Shown here piece by piece: positions 9,108 to 17,028 of a stretch of DNA of 64,000 bases. The translations under genes and the position numbers were made by a program. The DNA lies in NCBI GenBank assembly GCA_963749605.1, contig CAVVNN010000003.1, positions 135,533 to 199,532 on the forward strand, in the 5' to 3' direction. Within the stretch, counting starts at the first letter, position 1, and the number at the start of each line of letters is the position of its first letter. Source of the DNA: CAVVNN01 sp963749605 (lineage in GTDB: Bacteria > Actinomycetota > Thermoleophilia > Solirubrobacterales > 70-9). The notes beneath the pieces are model-generated. The model worked only from the letters and a program-made list of their open reading frames with translations, ran no database searches and was not told the origin of the DNA.

Positions 9108-11406
9108 ATGTTCTCTCGATCGAGCGGACCGGCTCGCCGGCCGGTCCTGATAGCCCAATGCCTGATGCTGCTCACCGTCGCCATCGCCGTCCTCGGCGCA
9201 GCCAGCGCCCACGCCGCCGACTACAAGCTGGTGCTCTGCGCCGCCAACAACGGCTCCAACGGCTACCAAACGGCCACCAACACCACCAGCTCCCAGAACC
9301 CCGCCGGCATCTTCGACTTCAATAACTACTGCGGCCCCGCCCCGGACCCCGCGGGGAACAGCGCCTTCCTGCGGATCGCCGAGAACCAATCCGGCGGCAA
9401 CGCCGGGGTCAACGCCTACGGCAGCGTCTCCTGGACTGCTCCGCCCTGGGTGGCGATCCTCGCCGCCGGCGGCTACACCCGCGAGCCAAACGCCTTCAAC
9501 GAAGGCTGGCGCGGGCGCTTCTGGGCCGAAGGCTTCGACGGCTCCACCAACAACATCCTCATGCAGGGCACCGGGCGAGCCCAACTCGGGCATCTTCTGG
9601 AACCCGACCTCGACCTTCGCCCCACATCTGTGGCCATTCGGCTCCTTCGGCAACTACCGCCGCTTCGTCTTCGAGCTGACCTGCGTCCGCCCCTCCGGTT
9701 GCGACCGCACCAACTTCAACGCCGTCGACGCCAACAGCTTCGCCTTGATCCTCAACGACGTCTCCCCGGTGCAGCTGCAGCTCACCAACACCTCAGCGCC
9801 CCTGCTCGCAGGCCAGTGGGTCCGCGGCACCCAGACCGCCACCTACAGCTGGTCCGATCAGGGATCGGGCATCCGGATGGAGTGGATAAACATCGACGGC
9901 GCCCGCCGCTTCACCATCGACCACGCCAGCGAATGCAACACCGGCTCCTCGGCGGTCAACGGCGAGTTCGCCCGTGACTTCCAGCCCTGCGCTACTGCCT
10001 CGGGCATCGGCCGCTCCTACAGCTTCGACACCTCCTCGCTCCCCGACGGCGCCCACACCCTGCAGGCCTGCGCTCAGGACTACGCGCAATACCAAGGGCT
10101 CTACGGCACCGGCGGGGCAAGCTGCGAAGCAGCGACGATCCGCACCGACAACACCCCGCCTGGCGCCCCGGCTGGGCTGGAAGTGACGAGTTCGAACCCG
10201 GCTCGCTACCTGCCCCACTTCGGCGCCCACTGGCAGCTGCCGCCCAACCAGGGCTCACCCGTAGCCAAGGTCCATTACAACGTCGTCAACGCCACTGGCG
10301 AAGTGGTCGTGCCCGAGCAGACGGTTGCCGCCAGCGAACCCTCGACGCTGTCGAACATCGAAGGTCCCAGCAAACCCGGCGACTACCGCCTCCGCGTCTG
10401 GCTCGAGGACCAAGTCGGTCTCAGCGGTCCCGTCTCCACGGCGCCGATCCCCCACGACACCACGCCTCCGGCCGCGCCGCAGGGCCTCTCGGTGACGGCG
10501 CCGACTACGACCCGCACGGCGCAGGGCTTCGACGTCCGTTGGCGCAACATCGCCGACGCCGGCTCCCCAATCGCCGCCGTCCACTACCAGGTGCTGGACG
10601 GCTCGGGCGCCGTCGTCGTCCCGACCAAGACCGCCGCCGCCGAAGACGTCCAGGCGATCCAGAACCTGGAAACGCCCGGCGACCGCGGCAGCTACACCCT
10701 GCGCCTCTGGCTCTCCGACGCCGAGGGCAACACCGGCGCCCCCACCAGCGCCCCGCTCGCCTATGACTGCGTGCGCTCCGAAGTCCCCGGCGGCCTGCAC
10801 TTAAGCGCCGGCTTCGGCGGCGCCGGCAGCGAAGTGGTGGGGGAGGGCAGCGGCTCGACCCTCAGCGGCAACCTGCGCGCCATCGCCAAAGGCATCGCCG
10901 GCGCTCCGCTCTGCGTCTACAGCTCCGTCGTCACCGACCCCGGCCGCGAATTCCTCGGCATCGCCATCACCGACGCCGCCGGCAACTACAGCTTCGCGAT
11001 CCCACCCGGCCCCTCGCGCAACCTCAGCGTCATCTACCGCCCCGACCAGCGCCAGCTGAGCGCCGAAGCGACGCTCCTGACCAGGGTCCGCCCGACCTTC
11101 CAGATCGCACGCAAGGTCGTCCACAACAAGCACCTCGCCCGCTTCTCCGGCCAAATCCCCGGCCCCCACAACGACCAGGTGGTCGTCGTCCTTCAGGTCA
11201 GAAGCGGGAAGGGCTGGCGGGCCTTTCGCCGCTACCGCACCCGCGAAGGCGGCCGCTTCTCGGTCGGCTACCGCTTCACCCGCACCGTCTCACCGACCCG
11301 CTACGTGATGAGGGCCCAGGTTCGCGAAACCACCGGTTACCCGTATCTGCAAGGGAACTCGAGGCAGCTAGGGCTGAGTGTGTTGCCGTCGCCGCGTCGC
11401 AGATGA
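9108..11406 (+). pseudogene. Secreted multi-domain Ig-like/FN3-like surface protein, one frameshift
   Basis: ATG 9108 has AGGAG 8 nt upstream. The N-terminus is a signal peptide (LMLLTVAIAVLGAASAHA). The frame runs well to GTG-like sequence 'LMQGTG' and then breaks at about 9576, where one extra base in ACCGGGCGAGCCC shifts it. The continuing frame (GIFWNPTSTFAPHLWPFG, NYRRFVFELTCVRPSGCD) matches the intact paralogue at 25292 and runs to TGA 11404-11406. The middle repeats Ig/FN3-like units opening with DNTPPGAPAGLEV and DTTPPAAPQGLSV. The last 200 residues are a carboxypeptidase-regulatory-like/Ig module (LGIAITDAAGNYSFAIPPGP). Likely exported. The break could be mutation or a sequencing indel; otherwise the gene is complete (about 765 residues). 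Confidence 0.8.
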
Positions 11407-11466
11407 GCCGCCTCGAACGGCGTGCGCCTGGGAGCCGTGCAGTTCCCAGTTCAAGTCTCCGAAACC

Positions 11467-11490
11467 CCGATCCGGAAGGGTCGGTCTTTT
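11467..11490 (+). terminator. Rho-independent terminator-like hairpin
   Basis: CCGATCC-GGAA-GGGTCGG forms a 7-bp stem with one G-U pair and a tight loop, followed directly by TCTTTT. It lies 60 nt after the stop of the preceding gene in the right orientation. Confidence 0.6.
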
Positions 11491-11504
11491 GAGAAGAGCC
11501 TTCG

Positions 11505-11563
11505 CCAACCTCGAACAGACCGATACCAACGAAAACGGCATCGGAGATACGTGCGAAGAATGA
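11505..11563 (+). pseudogene. Thrombospondin type-3 repeat remnant
   Basis: The last codons before TGA 11561-11563 read ANLEQTDTNENGIGDTCEE. This is the final unit of a thrombospondin type-3 calcium-binding repeat (consensus NPDQTDTDGDGIGDACE). Nothing upstream in the same frame continues it, so it is an orphan tail of a lost secreted protein. Confidence 0.55.
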
Positions 11564-11621
11564 ATAGGGCCATAGGCGCAAGGTCCCCACAAGAGCGGTA
11601 GTAGCCTCGGGGGAGGAGCTC

Positions 11622-13094
11622 TTGTCTCGTAGGCCTGTTGAAGGGAAGCGGAGAAAGCTCCCAGAAAGCGACGATTCAGATCGGACGCGACAGAACATGC
11701 GAGTGCGAGCGGTGACCGAACGACTAAATAGCCTCGCGAGGGGCGGGCTGCTGCTCGCGGGCCTGGCCGCGATGGTCGTGGCGCCCGCCGTGGCTCATGC
11801 CGGCGGGGATCCGCTGGACCCTTCGTTCGGCAACGGCGGAGTCGTGGTCACCCCGACCCCAACCCCCCGCTGGAATGGCGCTGTCTTCGGCCTCGCCGAA
11901 GACAGCGAGGGGCGAATCATCGCGGCTGGCGAGACGGATGCGGGAGGCTTCGGGCTCCTGCGCGATCTCGCCGACGGCTCTTTGGACAGGTCCTTTCGGG
12001 GAGGCTCGGTCGAACGAGAACCCTCCTATCCCGGCGGACTTGTGGAAACTGGATTCAGTGGTGGAGCGGCGGCCCACGACGTCGCCGTCCAGCGCGACGG
12101 AAAGATCGTCGCCACTGGCTCATCGTCAGAACAGGGAGCCTTCGCCCTCGCCCGTTACGAGGAAGACGGCACCCGCGACCCCAGCTTCGGCAAAGACGGG
12201 CGGGTCGTGACCCACCTCGGCCCATTCGACGGAGGTGCCTTTGCCCTGGCGATCCAGCCCGACGGGCGGATCGTGGTCGGCGGCTTCAGGGAAACGTGGA
12301 ATAGGCGCACGGAAGGCCTCCTGATCCGCTACCTGCCCAACGGCGCGATCGACCCCAGCTTTGGCTCACACGGAGAAGTCCGCTTCAAGCCCCGCCACCG
12401 CGGCCAGGCAAAGGTGGACGACGTAGCGCTGCTGCCGAGCGGCAAAATCCTGGCGGCTGGCGGCTTCCACGGCGACTTCCTGCTGGCGCGACTGCTTCCG
12501 AATGGAAGCCTCGACCCCAGCTTCGGCGGCGGCGATGGCCGCGTTCTCACCGATGTCGACGCCAACGGCTACTGCGCCGAAAGCCAGTGCGCCTACGCTT
12601 CGAGTCTCGCGGTCAGCCACGGCCACATCGTGCTGGCGGGCAATGCCGCGAACCATCGCGATCTGTTCACCGCCGTGACCCGCTACCAGGCAAACGGCAA
12701 GCTCGACCGACGCTTCGGGGACCGGGGCATCGTCCGCGTCCACCGGCTCTACATCCTCACCGCCGACCAGTTGGTCGTCCAGCGCGACGGGAAGATCGTC
12801 ACCGTTGGCCACCGCTACGGAAAATATGGGGAATCGGTCGTGGCCGTGCGCTTCCTGCCCAGCGGCAAGCCCGACCCCAGCTTCGCCCGCTCGGGAGTCT
12901 TCACGCGCAAGGTCGGTTTTAGCAGCGTCGCTTATACGGCACTCCTGCAGCGCGACGGCAAGGTAGTGATCGGCGGATACGCCGTTGCGAAGGGCGGCAC
13001 GCCGACGTTGCCACCCGAAGCCGCAGAAGAAGGTCCCGAAGACCCCTTGGAATCCGCGCATTTCATGCTGATGCGGTTCCTGCCGGGTGCTTAG
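11622..13094 (+). CDS. Secreted delta-60 repeat beta-propeller protein
   Basis: 490 residues from TTG 11622, which follows GGAGGAGCTC; ATG 11697 is an alternative giving a shorter N-terminus. A signal peptide (LLLAGLAAMVVAPAVAHA) precedes about seven copies of the delta-60 repeat (DUF5122). Each reads roughly DPSFGxxGxVxT, then VQRDGKIVATG or ALARYEEDGTRDPSF. These repeats build a secreted or wall-exposed propeller. No enzyme motif is present. The role is unknown and probably binding or structural. It stands alone, facing a convergent operon across 280 bp. Confidence 0.82.
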   Translation: MSRRPVEGKRRKLPESDDSDRTRQNMRVRAVTERLNSLARGGLLLAGLAAMVVAPAVAHAGGDPLDPSFGNGGVVVTPTPTPRWNGAVFGLAEDSEGRIIAAGETDAGGFGLLRDLADGSLDRSFRGGSVEREPSYPGGLVETGFSGGAAAHDVAVQRDGKIVATGSSSEQGAFALARYEEDGTRDPSFGKDGRVVTHLGPFDGGAFALAIQPDGRIVVGGFRETWNRRTEGLLIRYLPNGAIDPSFGSHGEVRFKPRHRGQAKVDDVALLPSGKILAAGGFHGDFLLARLLPNGSLDPSFGGGDGRVLTDVDANGYCAESQCAYASSLAVSHGHIVLAGNAANHRDLFTAVTRYQANGKLDRRFGDRGIVRVHRLYILTADQLVVQRDGKIVTVGHRYGKYGESVVAVRFLPSGKPDPSFARSGVFTRKVGFSSVAYTALLQRDGKVVIGGYAVAKGGTPTLPPEAAEEGPEDPLESAHFMLMRFLPGA

Positions 13095-13149
13095 CCTCAA
13101 GCACCAAGGATCTTGTTGGAGATCAGGCGATACGCGGTCGCGGATATCC

Positions 13150-13253
13150 GTTCAAAACCCGCCCCCGCTATTTGACGAAGGCCGTGTAAATCGGGGCTTT
13201 TTCACGTCTAGGCCCCGTTGCCTCAAGGGCCAGCGGGTCACAATCGGGTCACA
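13150..13253 (+). other. tRNA 3'-end-like att remnant with tandem GGGTCACA
   Basis: 13150-13170 reads GTTCAAAACCCGCCCCCGCTA, which looks like the T-loop and acceptor 3' end of a tRNA (GTTCAAATCC...CGCTA). No matching 5' acceptor half lies upstream, so there is no intact tRNA. At 13235-13242 and 13246-13253 GGGTCACA occurs twice at an 11-bp step. From memory, such pairs occur near integrase attachment sites beside actinobacterial tRNAs. It may be the scar of an integrated element. Evidence is suggestive only. Confidence 0.3.
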
Positions 13254-13376
13254 AATCTTTTTGGGCCTGTGCTTCAGCGAGACAGTTTGGGGCGATCGAG
13301 CAGCGTTTCGCGATATTTTCGAGCTGAGAGGGACGGAGAGGTGAGAGCGCCCCACGGGGGCCTCTCGGATTGAGGG

Positions 13377-15101
13377 TCAGCCGCCCTTGAAGATGAGCAC
13401 CAGCGTGCCGGCGGCGATGACTGCGCTGAGGATCGCGGTCGCCCAGGTGAGCAGTTGCAGGCGCCTCTCCGAGCGGCCCTCGAAGCGAGTGCTCGTCTCC
13501 CGGTAGAGCGCCTCCAGCTTGTCGCTGAGAGCTTTGAATTCGGCGGTGATGCCGAGGCGCTCGCGGAGCAGGCGGTAGCGGCTCCGGTAGGTCTCGGTCA
13601 TGATTTCGAGGTCGTAGGTCTCGTGCAGCTCGACCATCGCTTCGCGCTCGATGTCGGCGATCGAGTCGGGCTTGGAGCGATCGGAGCGAGAGATGTCGCG
13701 AAAGACGCTGCGAATCATCCCGGTCGCCGTCGCGGCGCCGATCACCATGTATGCGGTCCAGCCAGCCTCGAGCAGCGCGGAGGCTTCGAGGCCGTGCTGG
13801 GAGCAGCCGTCGCCGACGGTGACAACGCAGCGGTTGGCAGGAAGGACGCCGATCGCATAGCGCTTGGTGTCGAAGAAGTTGCGATCGAGGCGGTAGCCGT
13901 CTTGGCCCGTGCGCGGTATCCACGCCGGTGTCTGGTAGGGGTGCGAGATGGCTTTTGAGACTTCGGCGAGCAGCCCCGAGAGGTCCGGGTCCCTGCAGGT
14001 GCCCGGCCCTTGGGAGGTCTGTGACTTTGCGCAATTGTCGTCGACGAGAACCACCGAGGAGACGCGGGAGGCCGAAAGAGAGGTGAGCACACGGTCGCCG
14101 ATCTCCTTTCTGATGCGCTTGGCGGGGAGGCTGGCGGCGCCCCGCGTCATTCGCAGCGTGAGGGCGAACAGCGTTGCCTCGGTGAACATGCGCAGGGTCA
14201 GCGGTCGCTCGACATCCGTGGGCCGGATGCCGAGCGACTCCATCGCCGGTTGGGCCACAGCGGCCAGGTAGCCCCCGAGCGGCCCCGAGACTTTGAACGC
14301 GGGCCTCTGCTCCGGGTTGAACGCGGTGGCAAGCGGCCACTGGCTGCGGATCGAGTCGTGGATCTCCTTCGTCGACATGGTCCGCGGAGGGAGTTCGGTC
14401 CCGGAGGCTTCGCACGGGATGAGGAAGAGGCTGAAGGAGAAGATCGGGCGAAAGCCACGGCGTCCGTAGACGTAGAAGAGAGACAGGGCGGGTTGGACGA
14501 ACCAGGGGCCGAGTGCGTATTCGCTTGGCTCGTCCGGGTCCGGGTCGAGCAGGGCATGGGGGAGCAGGACGTTGACCGTCTCGCGGGCCAGGGGCAGGCC
14601 GAAGAGGCGGGAGCGGCGGTGGGCGAGGAGCTGGCAGAGGAGCTGGGAGAGGTCCTCGCCTTCACTCGTCTGGCCCGTTCCCGGGGAGGCGGCTGGTTCG
14701 ACGAGGAAGTCCTTGTGGTGGGTTTCGACGGGTCGGTCGGCCCCGCCGATCACGAAGCCCTCCCACGGGTCCTCTGGGTTGGCGCGGCCCCCGCATTCGG
14801 TCTTGCTCCAGGCCAGGGGCGCTGGGAGCTCTGTGCCCTCTTCCTTGTAGGGGAATCGTTGGGGCTCGATCGTCGTCTGGCGGTTGCTGACGAGAGCGCT
14901 GTGGCGCCAGGCCCGCCCGCCGTCGCCGTCGTCGCGCTCGTACTTCATCCCGGCCTCCCCGAGTTTGAATCCGGATGCCTCGAAGATCCTCCGCAGGAGC
15001 CGGTCGGCGTCCCGGACTTCCTCTCGCGCGTAGAGGGGTCGGAGATCGCGCGAGACGCGCACGGCGAAGGAGTGTTGGATCAGCCCGTGCAGGTCGCGCA
15101 C
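13377..15101 (-). CDS. Large hypothetical protein with C-terminal membrane anchor
   Basis: 574 residues, GTG start 15101, 7 nt after the stop of the preceding operon gene. The body is soluble and has no family I recognise; it includes SSVVLVDDNCAKSQ, RYAIGVLPANRCVVTVGDG and a strand-helix-rich central part. Residues from about 475 form a long charged, likely coiled-coil stretch (ETYRSRYRLLRERLGITAEF). One C-terminal transmembrane helix (LTWATAILSAVIAAGTLVLI) ends in KGG, so the protein is tail-anchored with a cytoplasmic body. It is the third gene of a minus-strand operon with two membrane proteins, so a membrane complex is plausible. Confidence 0.72.
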   Translation of the reverse strand: MRDLHGLIQHSFAVRVSRDLRPLYAREEVRDADRLLRRIFEASGFKLGEAGMKYERDDGDGGRAWRHSALVSNRQTTIEPQRFPYKEEGTELPAPLAWSKTECGGRANPEDPWEGFVIGGADRPVETHHKDFLVEPAASPGTGQTSEGEDLSQLLCQLLAHRRSRLFGLPLARETVNVLLPHALLDPDPDEPSEYALGPWFVQPALSLFYVYGRRGFRPIFSFSLFLIPCEASGTELPPRTMSTKEIHDSIRSQWPLATAFNPEQRPAFKVSGPLGGYLAAVAQPAMESLGIRPTDVERPLTLRMFTEATLFALTLRMTRGAASLPAKRIRKEIGDRVLTSLSASRVSSVVLVDDNCAKSQTSQGPGTCRDPDLSGLLAEVSKAISHPYQTPAWIPRTGQDGYRLDRNFFDTKRYAIGVLPANRCVVTVGDGCSQHGLEASALLEAGWTAYMVIGAATATGMIRSVFRDISRSDRSKPDSIADIEREAMVELHETYDLEIMTETYRSRYRLLRERLGITAEFKALSDKLEALYRETSTRFEGRSERRLQLLTWATAILSAVIAAGTLVLIFKGG

Positions 15102-15108
15102 GCTCGAG

Positions 15109-15561
15109 TCAGTCCTCGGGCTCTGGCGCTGCCGGGGTCGGGATGAGGATCGCCACCAACGCCGCGCCGCTTGCGGCGATCAGCGCCTCGAGCTCGGGGG
15201 AGCCGCTGGCGCGACCGCCCGCGAGCACGACGAGGATGACGGCCGCGAGTAGCGCCATCGCGATCCATGCCGCGGGACTCTTTGCCTTGGGCTCCGGGAC
15301 CAAAAGGCCCACCAGGGCGCCGCTGAGGGCTGCGGCAAAGGCCCAGAGAACCGCTGGGACGTTGGGCGGGAGGGAGGAGTGCGTGCTGGTGGTGACGTGG
15401 ACGCGGTCGCCGCGGGCGGCGCCGACATGGCGGACTTGGTGGATGACCTGACTGGAGCCGAAGGCGAGGATCAGGCAGATGCCGACCAGGGCGATTGCCG
15501 CGGCGAGACCCAGGCCGGCCACCGCGAGCCGGAAGGTCCTGCTGTCGCGAGGTTCATCCAC
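15109..15561 (-). CDS. Small polytopic membrane protein
   Basis: 150 residues. Its GTG start (15561-15559) shares the G of the upstream gene's TAG stop (TAGTG), so translation is likely coupled. Four hydrophobic stretches are visible: LAVAGLGLAAAIALVGICLI, PAVLWAFAAALSGALVGLLV, AAWIAMALLAAVILVVLAGG and LIAASGAALVAILIPT. The only sizeable loop, between the first two, holds HVGAARGDRVHVTTSTHS and probably faces outside. No family is recognised. Confidence 0.72.
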   Translation of the reverse strand: MDEPRDSRTFRLAVAGLGLAAAIALVGICLILAFGSSQVIHQVRHVGAARGDRVHVTTSTHSSLPPNVPAVLWAFAAALSGALVGLLVPEPKAKSPAAWIAMALLAAVILVVLAGGRASGSPELEALIAASGAALVAILIPTPAAPEPED

Positions 15562-16724
15562 TAGATGAGAGCGCTGCGAGGTCGATGGCGGTACCTTTCG
15601 CCGGCCCTGACCTCCTGGGCCTCGAGCGTCGCGCCCAGCTGGGCGAAGCTCTGTTGCTGCTCGTGGGAGACCGGTTTCGCCGCGGCTTCGATCGCCTTGA
15701 CGATGAGTTTCGCGGCTTCGATCTCCGAGTCTGGTTCGGCCGCGTGCGTTTCCGTTCCCCTTTCGAGCAGGTCCGAGAGGGATCGGAAGCTGTAGGTGAG
15801 GAGGAGGATGATGGCCACGCCGAAGCCGACCCAGACGAGCCAGCCGGCGCTGCCGAGGTCGAGTTCGGAGGCGGTGAAGGCGACCACCCAGAGTTGGCCC
15901 GCGGCGGCGGCCAGGATGAGGGCGGCGCCGAGCAGCAAGCCGCCAACGGTGAAGGCGTCGCCCCGCTTGCCCTTGGACTCCTTGTAGCTCTTGGTCGCCA
16001 GGGTGACGATAGGGGCAGCGCTGACAAGGATCAGCGCGATCGCCCCGCCCACGGTCGCCAGCGCGGTGAGCGCTTCGGCGTTGTCGCCGAGGAAGGCCTT
16101 TGCCGTCGTGGCGCTGAACAGGCCGGTCAGCAGCGCCCCGGCGGCGGTCGCGTTGGTGGCCCAGTTGTCGTTGAATTTCCAGGTCGCGTCGAGCGAGCCG
16201 AGCGGCTGATTGAGCCTGCGCTTACCCCCGCTCTTCGGCTCCCACCCCCGGAGGTAGAAGGGGACGCTGAGGACCAGACTGGCGATGAGGGCGATCAGGA
16301 ACGCCCACAGCTCGTGCCAGTTCGGCGTCTTCGCCGGCGCCCCTTTTGGGTTGACTTCGAAGGTCTGCGAGGCGCCGCCGGCGAGCGCCGCGGTGAGCTT
16401 CAGCCCGAGGCCTTCGTGGGCGCAGGCCGCGGGGACCTCCACCGTCACCGGCGTGATCTGGTTGGGCGGCAGCTGGTTCTTGCTGAGGCTCGGCTTACAT
16501 CCCGCCGCTTCTACTTCCAGCGCCGCCGGCCCGTCGGTCAGGTTCGTGAAGCTCAGGTCCACTTTGGACCCGCCACCGCTTTCCGCCCGCTGCAGTTCCG
16601 GGGTGAGCGTGTCTACCACCAGCGAGGCGGGTGCCGCCGAGGCTGGCTCGGAAGCCAGCAGGCCGAAGAGCGCGATCGCTGCGGCTGCCAGCGAGACCCT
16701 GACCGTGCGCTGCGGAGAAGACAT
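15561..16724 (-). CDS. Signal-peptide membrane protein with Ig-like ectodomain
   Basis: About 388 residues from ATG 16724, a start supported by the promoter just upstream rather than by an RBS. A signal peptide ends near SEPASAAPA. A roughly 110-residue Ig-like ectodomain follows (KVDLSFTNLTDGPAALEVEA). A membrane helix (LWAFLIALIASLVLSVPFYL) leads to the block TWKFNDNWATNATAAGALL and several more helices, then an acidic tail. The layout and the W-x-F...WAT block recur in the gene at 42128, so the two are distant paralogues. Function is unknown; it may be an envelope sensor or scaffold. It is the first gene of a three-gene operon. Confidence 0.75.
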   Translation of the reverse strand: MSSPQRTVRVSLAAAAIALFGLLASEPASAAPASLVVDTLTPELQRAESGGGSKVDLSFTNLTDGPAALEVEAAGCKPSLSKNQLPPNQITPVTVEVPAACAHEGLGLKLTAALAGGASQTFEVNPKGAPAKTPNWHELWAFLIALIASLVLSVPFYLRGWEPKSGGKRRLNQPLGSLDATWKFNDNWATNATAAGALLTGLFSATTAKAFLGDNAEALTALATVGGAIALILVSAAPIVTLATKSYKESKGKRGDAFTVGGLLLGAALILAAAAGQLWVVAFTASELDLGSAGWLVWVGFGVAIILLLTYSFRSLSDLLERGTETHAAEPDSEIEAAKLIVKAIEAAAKPVSHEQQQSFAQLGATLEAQEVRAGERYRHRPRSALI

Positions 16725-16731
16725 TGTGCGA

Positions 16732-16762
16732 AACATAACCGAGAGCACTAGGTGTTTGTCAA
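16732..16762 (-). promoter_or_regulatory. Promoter of the 16724-13377 operon, leaderless type
   Basis: On the minus strand TTGACA (16762-16757) and TATGTT (16737-16732) are 19 bp apart. TATGTT ends 7 nt before ATG 16724, which fits a transcript starting at or near the start codon. Confidence 0.6.
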
Positions 16763-16776
16763 CTTGTTTGTCAACT
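16753..16776. repeat. Perfect tandem 12-bp repeat over the -35 region
   Basis: TGTTTGTCAACT occurs twice back to back, so the operon has two TTGACA boxes 12 bp apart. The inner box has good spacing to the -10. The duplicate may be an activator site, an alternative -35 or simple slippage. Confidence 0.7.
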
Positions 16777-16879
16777 ACTCACCACTCACTAACCGTAGGT
16801 CGAGATCCCGGTCTCCGGGCGCCCCGATTGCATCTATATATCCGCACCGCTCCGCAAGGTCACGTGCAGAGCCAAATCC

Positions 16880-16909
16880 TTGACACCGGCGCCAAGGGCC
16901 GTGTAGTCT
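16880..16909 (+). promoter_or_regulatory. Sigma-70-type promoter for the NHL/LamG gene
   Basis: TTGACA (16880-16885), an 18-bp spacer and TAGTCT (16904-16909) lie about 120 bp before ATG 17029, leaving an untranslated leader of roughly 110 nt that ends in GGGAGGAGC. It is divergent from the operon promoter at 16732-16762. Confidence 0.55.
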
Positions 16910-17028
16910 CGCACTTGTTGAGTATTCCCAGTTCTCTGAAGGCGGGAGCGCGTCAGGCTGGCCTTTATCTGACGACTCCAATCTCGTCCCGGTTCCTGGG
17001 GACGGGAAGCCCTGACTGCGGGAGGAGC

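Noticed and set aside
9560..9600. Programmed ribosomal frameshifting in the secreted-protein gene
   Set aside because: No slippery heptamer or downstream pseudoknot, and the paralogue is continuous, so an ordinary indel is simpler.
13085..13180. An intact tRNA gene
   Set aside because: Only the T-loop/acceptor 3' part is recognisable; no 5' acceptor strand pairs with it.
14250..16751. Long open plus-strand frames opposite the membrane operon
   Set aside because: Antisense shadows: Gly/Arg/Ala-rich, no motif. The minus-strand frames have a signal peptide, membrane helices and a good promoter.
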